Part shown: positions 14,953 through 23,045 of the stretch, one piece after another | How positions within the stretch are numbered: the stretch's first letter is position 1 | Layout: each line of letters begins with the position of its first letter | Origin: Palsa-504 sp963739615 | GTDB taxonomy: Bacteria > Actinomycetota > Actinomycetes > Streptosporangiales > Streptosporangiaceae | Assembly: GCA_963739615.1 (NCBI GenBank) | Contig: CAVUBD010000025.1 | Span: forward strand, 62,001 to 126,000 | DNA: 64,000 nt | Reading direction: 5' to 3' | Translations under genes and position numbers: made by a program | Notes under the pieces: model-generated | Databases searched by the model: none | What the model saw: only the letters and a program-made list of their open reading frames with translations | Told to the model about the DNA's origin: nothing

Positions 14953-17198
14953 TCGGACGTACCTCCCCAGTCGGGCGCCATGCCGCGCGCGAACTTGATG
15001 TCGTTGTTGGACGTGCCGGCCGCGACCATAGGCCACACCATGGCGTCCCTGTGCACGATGAAGTCCACCACGACCGGCCGGTCGTTGATGGCCATGGCCC
15101 GCTCGATCACCGTGTCCACGTCGCCCGCCTCCTCGCAGCGGATGCCCTCGCAGTCGTAGGCCTCGGCGAGCTTGACGAAGTCGGGGATGCGGGTGCCTGC
15201 CAGCTTTCGCTGGACCTCCGGGTGCAGGTCGGTGCTGGTTTGCCGGTGCAGGTCGGTGTTGGAGTAGCGCTCGTTGTAGAACAGCGTCTGCCACTGCCTG
15301 ACCATGCCGAGGCTGCCGTTGTTGATGATCGCGACCTTGATCGGGATGCCCTCGATGGCGCACGTGGCCAGTTCCTGGTTGGTCATCTGGAAGCAGCCGT
15401 CACCGTCGATGGCCCACACGGTGGCGTCCGGGCGGCCGGTCTTGGCCCCCATCGCGGCCGGCACGGCGAAGCCCATCGTGCCGAGCCCGCCCGAGTTGAT
15501 CCAGGTGCCGGGCTGCTCGTAGTCGATGAACTGGGCGGCCCACATCTGATGCTGCCCGACGCCGGCCACGTACAGCGCCTCCGGGCCCGCGATCTTCCCG
15601 ATCCGCTCGATCACGTACTGCGGCGCGAGGGTGCCGTCGTCCGGCTGGTCATAGCCGAGCGGGTAGGTGCTGCGCAGCGAGTCGAGCTGCGACCGCCAGG
15701 CGGTCAGGTCGGCCCGGCGGCCCTGCTCGTACTCCGCGCGCACCGCCGCGATCAGGTCGGTGATCACCTCACGGCAGTCGCCGACGATCGGCACGTCGGC
15801 GCGGCGGTTCTTGGAGATCTCGGCGGGATCGATGTCCGCGTGCACGATCACCGCCCCGGACGCGAACGTGTCCAGCTTGCCGGTCACCCGGTCGTCGAAC
15901 CTGGTGCCGAGCGCGATGAGCAGGTCGGCCTGCTGCAGCGCGCCGACCGCGGCCACGGTGCCGTGCATGCCGGGCATGCCCATGTGCTGCGGATGCCGGT
16001 CGGGGAACGCGCCCCTGGCCATCAGCGTGGTGACCACCGGGATGCCGGTCAGCTCGGCGAGCTCGCGCAGCTGCCCGGAGGCGCGGGCCTTGATGACGCC
16101 GCCGCCGACATAGAGCACCGGGCGCCTGGCCTCGCTGATCAGCCGGGCGGCCTCGCGCACCTGCCGCGCGTGCGGCCTGGTCACCGGGTGGTAGCCGGGC
16201 AGCTCGAAGGGAACCGGCCAGCTGAAGTCGGTCATCGCCTGGAGCGCGTCCTTGGAGATGTCGACGAGCACCGGCCCAGGCCGCCCGGTCGAGGCCACGT
16301 GGAACGCCTCGCCGATGGTGCGGGCGATGTCCTCGGGCTTGGTGACCAGGAAGTTGTGCTTGGTGATCGGGATCGTGATCCCGGAGATGTCCGCCTCCTG
16401 GAACCCGTCGGTGCCGATCAGGCTGGAGGGCACCTGCCCGGTGATCGCGACCAGCGGGACCGAGTCCATGTAGGCGTCGGCGATCGGCGTGACCAGGTTC
16501 GTCGCGCCCGGCCCGCTGGTCGCCATGCACACGCCGACTCGGCCGGTGGCCTGCGCGTACCCGGTGGCCGCGTGGCCCGCACCCTGCTCGTGCCTGACCA
16601 GGATGTGCCTGATGATCTTGGAGTCGAGCAGCGGGTCGTAGGCCGGCAGGACGGCGCCGCCGGGAATGCCGAACACTACGTCCGCGCCGACCTGCTCGAG
16701 CGCGTACACCAGCGCCTGCGCCCCGGTGGCCCGCGTCTTGCCCTGGCTGGCGACGTGCGCCCGCGGCGGCTCCGGCTGCGCGAGGCCCGGCTGCGCGAAG
16801 CCCGGCTGCGCGAGGCCCGGCTGCGCGAGGCCCGGCTGCGCGAGGCCCGGCTGCGCGAGGCCCGGCTGCGCCGGATCCCCTTCCGGGGTCCCGGCTGGAC
16901 CCGGCTGGGCCGGACCCGGCTGGGCCGGGTCCGACTGGACCTGATGCGGCTGAGCTGAGCGGCTGACCTGATGCGGCTGAGCCTGATGCGGCTGGGCTGG
17001 GTGCGGCTGGGCTGGGTGCGGCTGGGCTGGGTGCGGCTGGTCGGCGGGGGGGCGAGGGGCCTCGCGGTGCGGCGAGCGGGCGGCCAGGTCCCGCGGGCTG
17101 GGACCCGGCACCGCGGGGGAACCCGAGGGCCTGGTTGCGGCCGCTGGCGGCCGCTCGGAAGCATCGGCTCCCTGGCGGCCCGTCATCTGCTCGGTCAT
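14949..17198 (-). CDS. ilvB: Acetolactate synthase large subunit with a repeat-rich N-terminal extension
   Basis: 749 aa, ThDP enzyme that forms acetolactate/acetohydroxybutyrate. The catalytic part starts near residue 155 (TGAQALVYALEQVGADVVFGIPGG) and includes HEQGAGHAA with the ThDP-activating Glu. The ThDP/Mg motif is GDGCFQMTNQELAT with downstream NNGSLG. The first ~150 residues are Pro/Gln-rich pentapeptide repeats (AQPHP, then AQPGL/AQPGF) encoded by 15-bp DNA repeats. Most IlvB proteins start close to the catalytic domain, so this extension is unusual. The ATG at 17198 follows GGAGAC, and no in-frame start nearer the domain is obviously better. A leader peptide and attenuator lie upstream. 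Confidence 0.92.
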   Translation of the reverse strand: MTEQMTGRQGADASERPPAAATRPSGSPAVPGPSPRDLAARSPHREAPRPPADQPHPAQPHPAQPHPAQPHQAQPHQVSRSAQPHQVQSDPAQPGPAQPGPAGTPEGDPAQPGLAQPGLAQPGLAQPGLAQPGFAQPGLAQPEPPRAHVASQGKTRATGAQALVYALEQVGADVVFGIPGGAVLPAYDPLLDSKIIRHILVRHEQGAGHAATGYAQATGRVGVCMATSGPGATNLVTPIADAYMDSVPLVAITGQVPSSLIGTDGFQEADISGITIPITKHNFLVTKPEDIARTIGEAFHVASTGRPGPVLVDISKDALQAMTDFSWPVPFELPGYHPVTRPHARQVREAARLISEARRPVLYVGGGVIKARASGQLRELAELTGIPVVTTLMARGAFPDRHPQHMGMPGMHGTVAAVGALQQADLLIALGTRFDDRVTGKLDTFASGAVIVHADIDPAEISKNRRADVPIVGDCREVITDLIAAVRAEYEQGRRADLTAWRSQLDSLRSTYPLGYDQPDDGTLAPQYVIERIGKIAGPEALYVAGVGQHQMWAAQFIDYEQPGTWINSGGLGTMGFAVPAAMGAKTGRPDATVWAIDGDGCFQMTNQELATCAIEGIPIKVAIINNGSLGMVRQWQTLFYNERYSNTDLHRQTSTDLHPEVQRKLAGTRIPDFVKLAEAYDCEGIRCEEAGDVDTVIERAMAINDRPVVVDFIVHRDAMVWPMVAAGTSNNDIKFARGMAPDWGGTSE
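16771..17041 (-). repeat. 15-bp tandem repeats inside ilvB
   Basis: 16771-16872 holds about seven copies of a 15-bp unit (plus strand GCCCGGCTGCGCGAG) encoding AQPGL/AQPGF on the minus strand. About 16950-17041 holds a second, diverged set encoding AQPHP/AQPHQ. Near-identical adjacent copies imply recent slippage expansion in frame. Confidence 0.85.
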
Positions 17199-17281
17199 CG
17201 GTAAGTCTCCATTGGCTTGCGGGCGTAGCTTGCGGGCGGTAGCTGGCTGGCGGTGTTAGCTGGCTGGCGGGGCGGCGGCAT

Positions 17282-17316
17282 AAAAAATCCCCTCGTGCCT
17301 GACGGCAGTCGAGGGG
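17282..17316 (-). terminator. Intrinsic terminator/attenuator in the ilvB leader
   Basis: On the minus strand CCCCTCG ... CGAGGGG (7-bp outer stem, inner TGCC/GGCA stem) is followed by ATTTTTTAT. It lies 22 nt after the leader peptide stop and about 80 nt before ilvB. This is a textbook Rho-independent structure in an attenuator position. Confidence 0.85.
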
Positions 17317-17337
17317 AGCGCGCAGTGAGCTGCTTGG

Positions 17338-17385
17338 TCAGCTGCCTGCACGCCGGCCAAGTACGAGAATCTGGGGATGCTTCAC
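17338..17385 (-). CDS. ilvB leader peptide with Ile-Leu-Val-Leu codons
   Basis: A 15-codon ORF, MKHPQILVLGRRAGS with GTG start, carries consecutive Ile, Leu, Val, Leu codons, the three end products controlling this operon. It is directly followed by the U-tracted hairpin at 17282-17316. An ILVLGRR-like core is typical of actinobacterial ilvB leaders. A TAGGGT -10-like box ends 6 nt before the GTG, so the leader may be translated from a leaderless 5' end; the same G-rich stretch could serve as a ribosome site. Confidence 0.8.
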   Translation of the reverse strand: MKHPQILVLGRRAGS

Positions 17386-17391
17386 GGGTAC

Positions 17392-17422
17392 ACCCTACTG
17401 CCGATTGGAATCGAAACGTCAA
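17392..17422 (-). promoter_or_regulatory. Putative ilvB promoter
   Basis: On the minus strand TTGACG (17417-17422) is followed after 19 nt by TAGGGT (17392-17397). The spacing is long for a housekeeping promoter, which would fit a need for activation. The 17-bp motif lies 15 bp upstream of the -35 element. Confidence 0.45.
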
Positions 17423-20109
17423 CCGCGGACGCGAGTTGTCTCACATTCCGAGACGGATCGCTCGGCTGATTCATCCGCGGCCGTCCTGATCAGGGCTTCG
17501 ACTCCGGGGGGAGCCATCGGCCGGGCCACCAGGAAGCCTTGGCCGTAGCCGCAGCCCATCTCACGCAGCGCGATCAGCTGGCGGGGCTGCTCGATTCCCT
17601 CCGCGATGACCCGCAAGCCCAGGTCCCGTCCGAGTTGCACGACGGTCCTTGTGAGCAGCGTGAGCGTGTCGTCATGGCCCAGGCCCGCCACGAACGAGGG
17701 ATCGATCTTGATGATGTCCAGGGGAAGCTGCCGCAGGTGGGCCAGCGCGGCGTAGCCGGTGCCGAAGTCGTCGATCGCCAGCTTGATACCGAGACCGTGC
17801 AGGTCAGCGAGCCGGCTGAGGACCAGTTCGTCCCCCTCGGCCAGGATCCGCTCGTTCACCTCGACGGTGAGCGCCTCGGGCAGCAGGCCGGTCTCCGCGA
17901 GGACCGCCGCCACCCGGGCGGTGAACGCGGGCGCGGTGATCTGCCGGGCTGACACGTTCACCGACACCCCGACATCCCAGCGGGACCGCCGCCAGGCGGC
18001 ACCCTGCGCGCAGGCCTCGCGGAGCACCCAGTCGCCTAGCGGGACGATGAGGCCGGATTCCTCGGCGGCGCCGAGGAACTCCCCGGGCGAGACGACCTGA
18101 TCCCCCCGCCACCAGCGGACGAGCGCCTCGGCGCCGGTGACACGCGAGGTCGCCAGGTCGACGATCGGCTGGTACTGCAGCTTGAGCTCGCCGTTGCCGA
18201 TGGCGCGCTGCAGGTCGCTGACGATCTCCACCCGGCGCACCACGTCCTCGTGCATGTGCGCGGCGTAGACCTCGACCCGGTCGCCGCCGGCGTCCTTGGC
18301 CCGGGACATGGCCACGTCGGCGTTGCGCAGCACCAGCCCGGACGGGTTATCGGCGGGCTCCGGGCCTATCTCGGCCAGGGCGACGCCTGCGCTCGCCGTC
18401 AGCGCGATCTGCTGGCCGGCTACCCGGAACGGCTCGGCCGCGACCGTGCCGACCAGCCGCTCGGCGATCTCGGTGACCTCCTGGACGTTCCCCGCGTTCT
18501 CGATCAGGACCGCGAACTCGTCGCTGCCCCAGCGCGCCACCGTGTCGTGGACCGGGACGACGGCTCGCAGCCGCCTGGCCGCCTGGGCCAGCACGAGATC
18601 GCCGGCGCCGTGGCCGACCGAGTCGTTGACCGCGGTGAAGCGGTCGAGGTCCAGGAAAATGACCCCGGCCAGCCCGGCGACCGCGCCATGAGCCAGCACG
18701 TCCCTGGCCAGCACGTCCCTGGCCAGCACATCCCTGGCCCGCTCCTCGACGTAGGCCCGGTTGGGCAGCCCGGTCAGGCCGTCATGGAAGGTCAGGTGCG
18801 TGACCTGCTGGCGGAGCGCGACCTGATCGCTGACGTCGCGGGCGGTGACGAGAATCTGGCTGGGCTCGCCCGGGGCCTGATAGCGCAGCACGGTGGACTC
18901 GATGTGACGCCACGTCCCGTCGGCGGCGCGCACCCGGGCCGGGAACCGGCCAGACCCCTCGGCCGGTTCGGCTCTTTGCGACCGGACCGACTCGGCGGAA
19001 CCCGCGGGGTGATAGCCGCCGAGCGCGAGCCGGACGGCCGCCAGGGCGGCGCCGCGGTCCTCGGGGTGAACGAAGTCGAGCAGCCGCCGGCCCTGCAGCG
19101 CGCCTGGCGCGTAGCCGTAGTCGTGCACGGCCTGGCTCGCGTACCTGATCGTGCCCTCAAGATCGCAGACCAGGACGACATCGCTGGTCCTGTTGGCCAG
19201 GTCCCGCAGGCTCCGGCTGGATTCGCGCCAGATCCCGAGCAGGCCGACGTTCTGGACGACGAGCATGAGGACCCTGACGGTCAGCACGAGCACGCCCGCC
19301 CCGCCTGCCACAAGCAGCGCGACCCCGGACGCGGGCACCCCGGCCAGGCCGTTCCCGATCACCACGAGGGTAGCCACCGCCGCGGCCGCCGCGGCGACGA
19401 CGGTCGGCGCCGCGGAGCCGGCGGTCCGGCGCGTGCGGCCCCCTTCGGTCAGCCGCCACGGCGTCAGGCCGAGCAGCAGCGCCGCGATCACCGGCATCAC
19501 CTGCGCCGCCACCCCCAGGTGCCCGCCGGAGACCCGCTGGCCCACCGCGAGCGCGTCACCGGCGCCGACGGCGAGCAGAGCCAGGTACGGCAGCATGACC
19601 CGCCGCCAGGCGGTGGTGACCATGGGCAGCAGCGCGCCGAGCACGGCCAGGTCGGCCAGCGGATGAACGAGCGCGAGCAGGAAGGTCCCCGGCCGTTCGC
19701 CGGACCGGTGGAACTCGCCGCCGAACGTCGTCACCCACCCGATGACGAGGAGGGCCACGGCCATCACGTAGCCGTCGGCCAGGCCCGACAGGACGGAAGG
19801 CCCGGAACCGGTCCCGGCCTGGCCGCCAGCGGGGCCGGCTTCGCCGTCCCGGCCGGCGGTCGCCAGCGTTACGATGCCGGCCGCCGCGGCGGCCAGCGCC
19901 AGCAGGGGCGGCAGGTCAGCGAACGCGAGCCCGGGCGCAGGATTCAGCGTCCCGCCGACGAGCTGGGCGACGATGAGCCCGGCGCAGTACAGCGCGGCGG
20001 CGCCCGCGAGCCACCGGTAGGCCCGCCCGACGGCACCGTCGCGCCCGCGCGCGCCGAGCCACAGGCTCACCGCGGCCGCGCACCACGCCAGCATGCCAAG
20101 CACGCTCAT
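17419..20109 (-). CDS. Membrane PAS-GGDEF-EAL cyclic-di-GMP signalling protein
   Basis: 896 aa. The N-terminal half has about eight hydrophobic helices (residues 1-290) forming a membrane sensor. A PAS domain follows (about 300-430, ending SQILVTARDVSDQ), then GGDEF (about 435-610) and EAL (about 625-880). The GGDEF signature reads RWGSDEFAVL, so cyclase activity is plausible. The EAL domain keeps EALVRWW, the NVSA Asn, EVNE, DDFGTGY, IKID, AEGIEQ and GQGF, so phosphodiesterase residues look intact. It may make or degrade c-di-GMP in response to a membrane signal. A perfect 9-bp inverted repeat (20216-20239) lies about 110 bp upstream. Confidence 0.9.
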   Translation of the reverse strand: MSVLGMLAWCAAAVSLWLGARGRDGAVGRAYRWLAGAAALYCAGLIVAQLVGGTLNPAPGLAFADLPPLLALAAAAAGIVTLATAGRDGEAGPAGGQAGTGSGPSVLSGLADGYVMAVALLVIGWVTTFGGEFHRSGERPGTFLLALVHPLADLAVLGALLPMVTTAWRRVMLPYLALLAVGAGDALAVGQRVSGGHLGVAAQVMPVIAALLLGLTPWRLTEGGRTRRTAGSAAPTVVAAAAAAVATLVVIGNGLAGVPASGVALLVAGGAGVLVLTVRVLMLVVQNVGLLGIWRESSRSLRDLANRTSDVVLVCDLEGTIRYASQAVHDYGYAPGALQGRRLLDFVHPEDRGAALAAVRLALGGYHPAGSAESVRSQRAEPAEGSGRFPARVRAADGTWRHIESTVLRYQAPGEPSQILVTARDVSDQVALRQQVTHLTFHDGLTGLPNRAYVEERARDVLARDVLARDVLAHGAVAGLAGVIFLDLDRFTAVNDSVGHGAGDLVLAQAARRLRAVVPVHDTVARWGSDEFAVLIENAGNVQEVTEIAERLVGTVAAEPFRVAGQQIALTASAGVALAEIGPEPADNPSGLVLRNADVAMSRAKDAGGDRVEVYAAHMHEDVVRRVEIVSDLQRAIGNGELKLQYQPIVDLATSRVTGAEALVRWWRGDQVVSPGEFLGAAEESGLIVPLGDWVLREACAQGAAWRRSRWDVGVSVNVSARQITAPAFTARVAAVLAETGLLPEALTVEVNERILAEGDELVLSRLADLHGLGIKLAIDDFGTGYAALAHLRQLPLDIIKIDPSFVAGLGHDDTLTLLTRTVVQLGRDLGLRVIAEGIEQPRQLIALREMGCGYGQGFLVARPMAPPGVEALIRTAADESAERSVSECETTRVRG
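17438..17454. promoter_or_regulatory. 17-bp palindromic motif upstream of ilvB leader (site 3 of 3)
   Basis: GTCTCACATTCCGAGAC. It is centred about 61 bp upstream of the leader GTG and just above the -35 element, a position typical of an activator. It overlaps the 3' end of the neighbouring GGDEF-EAL gene (stop at 17419). Confidence 0.6.
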
Positions 20110-20554
20110 ACTCGGCTCCCCGAGATGATCAGGCGCACTCGGGCTCCTTCCGTTCCGCCCCGCCCTTGTCGAATACTCAACGCACGCCAGGCAAAAGCGG
20201 ATAGCTTCATCACGCTTTCGTTACCTCGTCGTAACGAAAAGTCGCTGGAGTGGCGCATAACCGAGCGCTGGCGGCCACCGGAGTCCCCACCCCAAGAGAC
20301 GGCCTCGCAACCGGTCGGCGTTTACTCTACGTACCCGAGGTCACACTTCGGTTGAGGAAGTGCGTCCAGCGGGAGACAAACTGCGGCGGCCGGGGTTTTC
20401 GCGGCTATTCGCCGTACTCGGCGGCGATACGTGTCCACTATCACGTTCATGCCGGATCTGACAGGCCTAACGACCCTGCCCGCCGCGGCGCGGGCGTGGC
20501 AGCATGAGCTAACTGATCTAGATTTCCGCGCCGACGTCAGCAAGGGAGACCGCA
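20110..20554. other. Divergent intergenic region between the GGDEF-EAL gene and the carboxylase gene
   Basis: No gene seen. It holds the palindrome at 20216-20239 and probably the promoters of both flanking genes. A -10-like TATCAC (20437-20442) and CTAACTGATCTAGATT (about 20508-20523) lie on the plus-strand side. Confidence 0.4.
20216..20239. promoter_or_regulatory. Perfect inverted repeat, likely operator
   Basis: TTTCGTTAC, six-base spacer CTCGTC, GTAACGAAA. The 9-bp perfect arms with a 6-bp spacer are typical of a dimeric (for example TetR-type) repressor site. It is about 107 bp upstream of the GGDEF-EAL start and 316 bp upstream of the carboxylase start, so it more likely serves the former. 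The regulator is unknown. Confidence 0.55.
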
Positions 20555-22306
20555 GTGCGCAAGGTGCTGATCGCGAACCGCGGCGAGATCGCCGTCCGGG
20601 TCGTGCGGGCCTGCCGGGATGCCGGGCTGGTCAGCGTGGCCGTTTATGCCGAGCCGGATCTGGACGCACTGCACGTCAGGATGGCCGACGAGGCCTATTC
20701 GCTGGCCGGGACCACCAGCCAGGAGACCTACCTGGACATCGACAAGATCATCAAGGTGGCGATCGAGTCCGGTGCCGACGCCGTGCACCCCGGCTACGGC
20801 TTCCTGGCCGAGAACGCGGAATTCGCCCGCGCGGTCGCCACCGCGGGCCTGACCTGGATCGGGCCCCCGCCGGCGGCGATCGAGGCGCTCGGCGACAAGG
20901 TCAAGGCCCGGCATATCGCCCTTGAGGCGGGCGCGCCGCTGGCCCCCGGCACCAAGGATCCGGTCTCCGGCGCCGACGAGGTCAAGGCGTTCGCCCGCGA
21001 ATACGGCTACCCGGTGGCGATCAAGGCCGCGTTCGGCGGCGGCGGCCGCGGGCTGAAGGTGGCCTGGCACGAGGAGGAGGTCGCCGACCTCTTCGAGTCG
21101 GCGGTCCGGGAGGCCATCACGGCGTTCGGCCGCGGCGAGTGCTTCGTCGAGCGGTACCTGGACCGGCCGCGGCACGTGGAGACACAGTGCCTGGCCGACG
21201 CGCACGGCCACGTGGTGGTCGTCTCGACCAGGGACTGCTCGCTGCAGCGCAGGCACCAGAAGCTGGTGGAGGAGGCGCCCGCCCCGTTCCTTTCCGAGGC
21301 GCAGACGCAGGCCCTCTACCAGTCCTCCAAGGCGATCCTGCGGCTGGCCGGTTACGTGGGCGCCGGTACCTGCGAGTTCCTGGTGGGACAGGACGGGATG
21401 GTCAGCTTCCTCGAGGTCAACACCCGGCTGCAGGTCGAGCACCCGGTCAGCGAGGAAGTGACCGGCATCGACCTGGTGCGCGAGATGTTCCGCATCGCCG
21501 ACGGCGAGCCGCTCGGGTACGACGACCCGCCCGCCCGGGGCCACTCGATCGAGTTCCGGATCAACGCCGAGGACCCGGGCCGGAACTTCATGCCCGCGCC
21601 TGGCACGATCACCGCCTGGGCGCCGCCGTCCGGCCCCGGCGTCCGGGTCGACGCGGGCTACGCCGCCGGGATGACCGTCCCGCAGGTGTTCGACTCGCTG
21701 ATCGGCAAGCTGATCGTGACCGGCGCCAGCCGGACGCAGGCGCTCCAGCGGGCGGCCCGGGCGCTGGCCGAGTTCGAGATCGGCGGGATGCCCACGGTGC
21801 TGCCGTTCCACCGGGCCGTGGTCACCGACCCCGCGTTCGCCGGCGAGCCGCTGCGGGTGCACACCCGCTGGATCGAGACCGAGTTCGACACCCCGATGGC
21901 GGTCCAGGAGCCGGCCGAGGTCGCCCCGGCCCCCGAACGGGAGAGCATCACCGTCGAGGTGGGCGGGAAACGGCTCGAGGTGGTGGTACCGGCCGCGTTC
22001 GGCGAACCGCGCCGCGCCGCTGCGGCACCCGTTTCGGCCGAACGGGCCCGGGGTGGCAGCAGCCGGTCGCGCCGGGCGCCTGCGAGCGGCGGCAATACCC
22101 TGGTCAGCCCGATGCAGGGCACGATCATCAAGATCGCGGTGGAGGAGGGGCAGCGGGTATCAGCCGGCGACGCCATCGTCGTGCTTGAGGCGATGAAGAT
22201 GGAGCAGCCGCTGACCGCGCACAAGGACGGCACGGTCACCGGCCTGGCCGTGGAGGTGGGCCAGACCGTCACCGCGGGCGCTGCCATCTGCGCAATCGAG
22301 GACTGA
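20555..22306 (+). CDS. accA3: Acetyl-/propionyl-CoA carboxylase alpha subunit (biotin carboxylase plus BCCP)
   Basis: 583 aa, GTG start with AAGGGAGA upstream. The biotin carboxylase domain covers residues 1-445: IANRGEIAVRVVRA, ATP-grasp with a Gly-rich loop (FGGGGRGLK), and EVNTRLQVEHPVSEEVTG. A linker follows, and a C-terminal biotinyl domain carries the biotinylated Lys in EAMKMEQPL. It carboxylates biotin for acyl-CoA carboxylases that feed fatty-acid, mycolic/methyl-branched or methylmalonyl-CoA pools. No beta subunit is adjacent. The symbol follows actinobacterial usage; the acyl-CoA partner cannot be read from sequence. A mutase at 26.9-28.4 kb could use a methylmalonyl-CoA product. 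Confidence 0.88.
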   Translation: MRKVLIANRGEIAVRVVRACRDAGLVSVAVYAEPDLDALHVRMADEAYSLAGTTSQETYLDIDKIIKVAIESGADAVHPGYGFLAENAEFARAVATAGLTWIGPPPAAIEALGDKVKARHIALEAGAPLAPGTKDPVSGADEVKAFAREYGYPVAIKAAFGGGGRGLKVAWHEEEVADLFESAVREAITAFGRGECFVERYLDRPRHVETQCLADAHGHVVVVSTRDCSLQRRHQKLVEEAPAPFLSEAQTQALYQSSKAILRLAGYVGAGTCEFLVGQDGMVSFLEVNTRLQVEHPVSEEVTGIDLVREMFRIADGEPLGYDDPPARGHSIEFRINAEDPGRNFMPAPGTITAWAPPSGPGVRVDAGYAAGMTVPQVFDSLIGKLIVTGASRTQALQRAARALAEFEIGGMPTVLPFHRAVVTDPAFAGEPLRVHTRWIETEFDTPMAVQEPAEVAPAPERESITVEVGGKRLEVVVPAAFGEPRRAAAAPVSAERARGGSSRSRRAPASGGNTLVSPMQGTIIKIAVEEGQRVSAGDAIVVLEAMKMEQPLTAHKDGTVTGLAVEVGQTVTAGAAICAIED

Positions 22307-22342
22307 GCTGGCGAGGACTGATTTAGCGAGGACTGAGCTGGC

Positions 22343-22684
22343 GTGAGCAGGCTCCCCGGGGATCCGAACGCGGGGGGAAAGGCGCTGTTCGCGATCGGCG
22401 GGCGGCTGCCGGAACGCAACAGGGAATGGGTGCGGCACGAGCTCACCGACGCCGGGTGGCGGGGCAGGCTGATCCTGCGGCACCTGATCGTCATGCTGCC
22501 GATCTGCGCCGCGCTCGCGCTACTGCCCGGCGCGGCGTGGATCCGTGTCGCGGTGCCCGCGCTGTTCGGAATCTGCAGCATGGGCATTGTCGCGATGTAC
22601 GCCGATGACATCCGGGTCTCCCGGCTGCGGCGGCACGGGCTGGAGGCGCCTGACGATCCCGACCTCGGCCGCCCGTCTCATTAA
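22343..22684 (+). CDS. DUF5313-like small membrane protein
   Basis: 113 aa, GTG start. It begins with a short hydrophilic segment, then ALFAIGGRLPERNREWVRHELT (conserved in this family), then two transmembrane helices (residues about 50-66 and 68-85) and a basic cytoplasmic tail. The pattern matches the actinobacterial DUF5313 proteins as I remember them. Function unknown. It follows the carboxylase gene by 36 nt, with repeated GCGAGGACTGA units in the gap. Confidence 0.6.
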   Translation: MSRLPGDPNAGGKALFAIGGRLPERNREWVRHELTDAGWRGRLILRHLIVMLPICAALALLPGAAWIRVAVPALFGICSMGIVAMYADDIRVSRLRRHGLEAPDDPDLGRPSH

Positions 22685-22986
22685 GGGATGTCCGGGGTGA
22701 ACTCCATCAGTTTCCTGGCCGCCTCGGTCACGCTGCCGGACAGGGACGGGTACACCGCGAACGTGTGCGCCACCTCCTGGGCCGTGAGGCGCTGCTCCAC
22801 CGCCATCGAGACGGCCAGGATCAGCTCGCTGGCCCGCGGCGCCACCACCACGCCGCCGAGCACCACGCCGGTGCCCGGGCTGGTGATCAGCTTCACGAAA
22901 CCGTCGCTGACCCCGGCGACGAGGGCGGCTTCGTAGCCACCGGGGCCGCCGCCCAGGATCGCGATTCGCTGACGTGGCAAAGTCAC
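22681..22986 (-). pseudogene. NAD(P)H-quinone/dihydrolipoamide dehydrogenase, internal in-frame deletion
   Basis: About 101 codons. The N-terminus reads RIAILGGGPGGYEAALVA, the FAD-binding start of the actinobacterial flavoprotein disulfide reductase (LpdA/NAD(P)H-quinone dehydrogenase) group. It then jumps directly to GVSDGFVKLITSPGTG...VVAPRASELILAVSMAVEQRLT...VYPSLSGSVTEAARKL, the C-terminal dimerisation domain. About 350 residues (active-site region, NAD domain) are missing with the frame kept. The remnant cannot be an oxidoreductase. GTG at 22986 is the likely old start. The 3' ends of this and the DUF5313 gene overlap by 4 nt. Confidence 0.8.
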
Positions 22987-23009
22987 GATTAGTGATTCTC
23001 CCAAGTGAG

Positions 23010-23038
23010 TTGGTCGCCGTCAGGTATCACCGTACGAT
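23010..23038 (+). promoter_or_regulatory. Promoter for a leaderless transcript
   Basis: TTGGTC (23010-23015), 17 nt, TACGAT (23033-23038), then 7 nt to the GTG start at 23046. The start codon coincides with the expected transcription start, so the mRNA is probably leaderless. Confidence 0.55.
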
Positions 23039-23045
23039 TTCCCCC

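Noticed and set aside
15051..16958. A 635-codon plus-strand frame opposite ilvB
   Set aside because: Antisense shadow; ilvB is unambiguous and the plus product has no domain features.
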